Of a DNA stretch of 6,615 bases, positions 5,622 to 6,615 are shown piece after piece. Position numbers and translations under genes: made by a program. The stretch covers positions 1-6,615 of the forward strand of contig JADFOB010000072.1 in assembly GCA_022563055.1 (NCBI GenBank). Reading direction: 5' to 3'. The notes beneath the pieces are model-generated. The model searched no databases and was not told where the DNA came from. It was given only the letters and a program-made list of their open reading frames with translations. The first letter of the stretch is position 1; the number at the start of each line of letters is the position of its first letter. The DNA comes from Planctomycetota bacterium (GTDB lineage: Bacteria; Planctomycetota; Phycisphaerae; UBA1845).

Positions 5622-6023
5622 GTGCGCGCGATACCAGAACATCAGATTTCGGCGTTCCTTGCGAACACGCCAGGCGTGGTGGCAAACCTGTGTGCGACGC
5701 TCGCTGAACGCGGCGTCAACATCAAGGCGATCATGGTGATGGACACCGTGGACGTCGGGACGGTGCGCATGGTCGTGGACAACCTGTCCATCGCGAAGGA
5801 GGCCCTCACCGACGCCGGGGCAGCCTACGTGGAAGTCCCCGTGATCGCCGTTCCCATACCCAACCAGCCCGGTTCCTTTGCGAAGTTTGCCCGCACGCTG
5901 GCCAACGCCAAGATCAACATCGAGTATTTCTACGCCACAGCCACGCCGGGCACGGAAACCACGCTCGGCATCTTCCGCGTCTCCGACCATAAGGCCGCCC
6001 TCGAACTCGAGTTTGAGGTCTGA
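5622..6023 (+). CDS. Stand-alone tandem ACT-domain protein
   Basis: This small cytoplasmic protein consists of two ACT domains and nothing else; ACT domains bind amino acids or similar small ligands and usually regulate metabolic enzymes. The product is 133 aa from GTG at 5622. ACT 1 (about 7-66) has the ligand-site loop NTPGVVANLCATLAERGVNI (15-34), and ACT 2 (about 72-133) has NQPGSFAKFARTLANAKINI (81-100); P17-G18 and P83-G84 are the conserved turn residues. GTG 5622 is preferred because GGAAAGG (5606-5612) ends 9 nt upstream; TTG 5616 would add two residues but is only 3 nt from that site. No catalytic domain is fused and no amino-acid biosynthesis gene is adjacent, so the ligand is unknown. 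Acetolactate synthase small subunits and ACT-only proteins of unknown role are the nearest ideas; the sequence is too short for the former. Confidence 0.85.
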   Translation: MRAIPEHQISAFLANTPGVVANLCATLAERGVNIKAIMVMDTVDVGTVRMVVDNLSIAKEALTDAGAAYVEVPVIAVPIPNQPGSFAKFARTLANAKINIEYFYATATPGTETTLGIFRVSDHKAALELEFEV

Positions 6024-6034
6024 AAACAGGGCGC

Positions 6035-6092
6035 GACGGTCCCAGGAGCCTCCTTCACGCGAGCTTCGCACGAAACCGCACCGTCCTGGGAC
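6035..6092 (+). terminator. Possible transcript-end hairpin after the ACT gene
   Basis: GTCCCAGGA (6039-6047) and TCCTGGGAC (6084-6092) are perfect reverse complements 36 nt apart. An overlapping alternative pair, GACGGT (6035-6040) with ACCGTC (6080-6085), is mutually exclusive with it. The structure begins 12 nt past the stop. The large loop and missing T-tract make a terminator role uncertain. Confidence 0.3.
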
Positions 6093-6168
6093 GAGATCTG
6101 TCGACCACGGCTTGACCGCGCTGCCATTCAATCTTGACAGCTAGGCGAACGTTGACAATCCTCCCCTA

Positions 6169-6253
6169 TGCCACTGCTCTGTGTTCCGTGCATACCGTGC
6201 GGTTGGCACTGACCATCGAGTCCGCGTTCGGCGGACTAATGCAGCAGTGACAC
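6169..6253. repeat. Degraded relative of the 330-404 inverted repeat
   Basis: TGCCACTGCTCT (6169-6180) is identical to 331-342 at the left end of the intact element. AGCAGTGACAC (6243-6253) matches its right end (394-404) at 10 of 11 bases. The overall span (85 nt against about 75) is similar, but the sequence between has diverged. It lies about 50 nt upstream of the membrane-protein start. Confidence 0.4.
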
Positions 6254-6300
6254 ACAGCGCTGCGGGACCGCGCGCCGAAACGGAACCTTGTTCACAGATA

Positions 6301-6615
6301 ATGAACTTAATCAAACGACAGAAGATCTGGCTGGCTTTGATCATTACCGCCAACCTATTCCTGTGGATCATTCCCAGCGACGTCGTCGAGCTGATCGCGC
6401 GGGACCGCCACACGCTGCTGGGGCGGTACTCGAAAGAGCACTTCTACGCCAACGTCGGGCTCGGAATCTTCTCGCTCGTGAGCTTCTACGTGGATTGGTC
6501 CACGGGCCAAAAGTACAAGCGACGTTGGTTTCAGGTGCTGGCCACGCTGCTGTTCCTGACGCCGACGCTCCTGCTGCTCGACTTTGTGGTCCGTTCGCCC
6601 CAGGCGGTTCACTAC
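6301..6615 (+). CDS. Multi-pass membrane protein, N-terminal fragment (runs off right edge)
   Basis: This plus-strand frame starts with ATG at 6301 and is open for 105 codons to the window edge. It begins MNLIKRQKIWLALIITANLF. Three hydrophobic segments are visible: about 9-24 (WLALIITANLFLWIIP), about 49-60 (YANVGLGIFSLVSFY region) and about 76-95 (VLATLLFLTPTLLLLDFVV). Positively charged residues before segment 1 and between segments 2 and 3 (QKYKRRW) suggest a cytoplasmic N-terminus. I do not recognise the family. Planctomycete SGNH/GDSL-type proteins often have this kind of membrane anchor before the hydrolase domain, which is only a guess because the rest is missing. The ribosome binding site is weak. 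Confidence 0.65.
   Translation, partial: MNLIKRQKIWLALIITANLFLWIIPSDVVELIARDRHTLLGRYSKEHFYANVGLGIFSLVSFYVDWSTGQKYKRRWFQVLATLLFLTPTLLLLDFVVRSPQAVHY

Noticed and set aside
5502..6131. Minus-strand open frame (209 codons) over the ACT gene
   Set aside because: It is antisense to a clear tandem ACT protein. The Gly/Asp/His-rich translation is typical of shadow frames.

Overview
The window is about 6.6 kb of GC-rich bacterial chromosome. It most resembles Planctomycetota, for three reasons. The partial left-edge gene looks like the short DUF6941 family, which I associate with planctomycetes. The intergenic regions carry dispersed palindromic repeats whose chance translations (RHLxEGEPP, SPKRQRG, YPSLALRA, HCSRAVA) are familiar from planctomycete genomes. 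The gene order is loose and mostly non-operonic. No rRNA, tRNA, CRISPR array, phage or transposase gene was seen. The lineage call rests on recollection and pattern recognition, not on a search.

Layout from left to right: (1) positions 1-135, minus strand, the first 45 codons of a DUF6941-like protein that runs off the edge; (2) 136-459, a divergent intergenic region with a candidate minus-strand promoter, one copy of a 54-nt dispersed repeat and a large nested inverted repeat; (3) 460-1593, plus strand, a PilT/PilU-type retraction ATPase of type IV pili; (4) a stem-loop between convergent genes; (5) a minus-strand series read right to left: arsM-like methyltransferase (5275-4112), a small YjfB-like putative motility protein (3684-3487), larB (3397-2612) and nnrD (2588-1704); (6) a divergent intergenic region at 5276-5621 with a second 54-nt repeat copy and a plausible plus-strand promoter; (7) 5622-6023, plus strand, a stand-alone tandem ACT-domain protein; (8) 6024-6300, a spacer with a decayed palindromic repeat; (9) 6301 to the right edge, the start of a multi-pass membrane protein.

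Functionally, larB and nnrD are 23 nt apart and almost certainly co-transcribed. Both act on nicotinate/nicotinamide dinucleotides: LarB carboxylates NaAD to begin the nickel-pincer cofactor, and NnrD dehydrates damaged NAD(P)H hydrate. PilT and the YjfB-like protein both point to surface motility but are not adjacent. ArsM adds arsenic methylation without any neighbouring ars regulator or pump. The ACT protein is probably a small-ligand sensor.

I see no clearly new multi-gene system. The most notable signal is outside the genes: every spacer longer than 250 nt carries a palindromic or dispersed repeat, and one pair of 54-nt copies aligns without gaps at 43 of 54 positions while keeping the same open reading frame.
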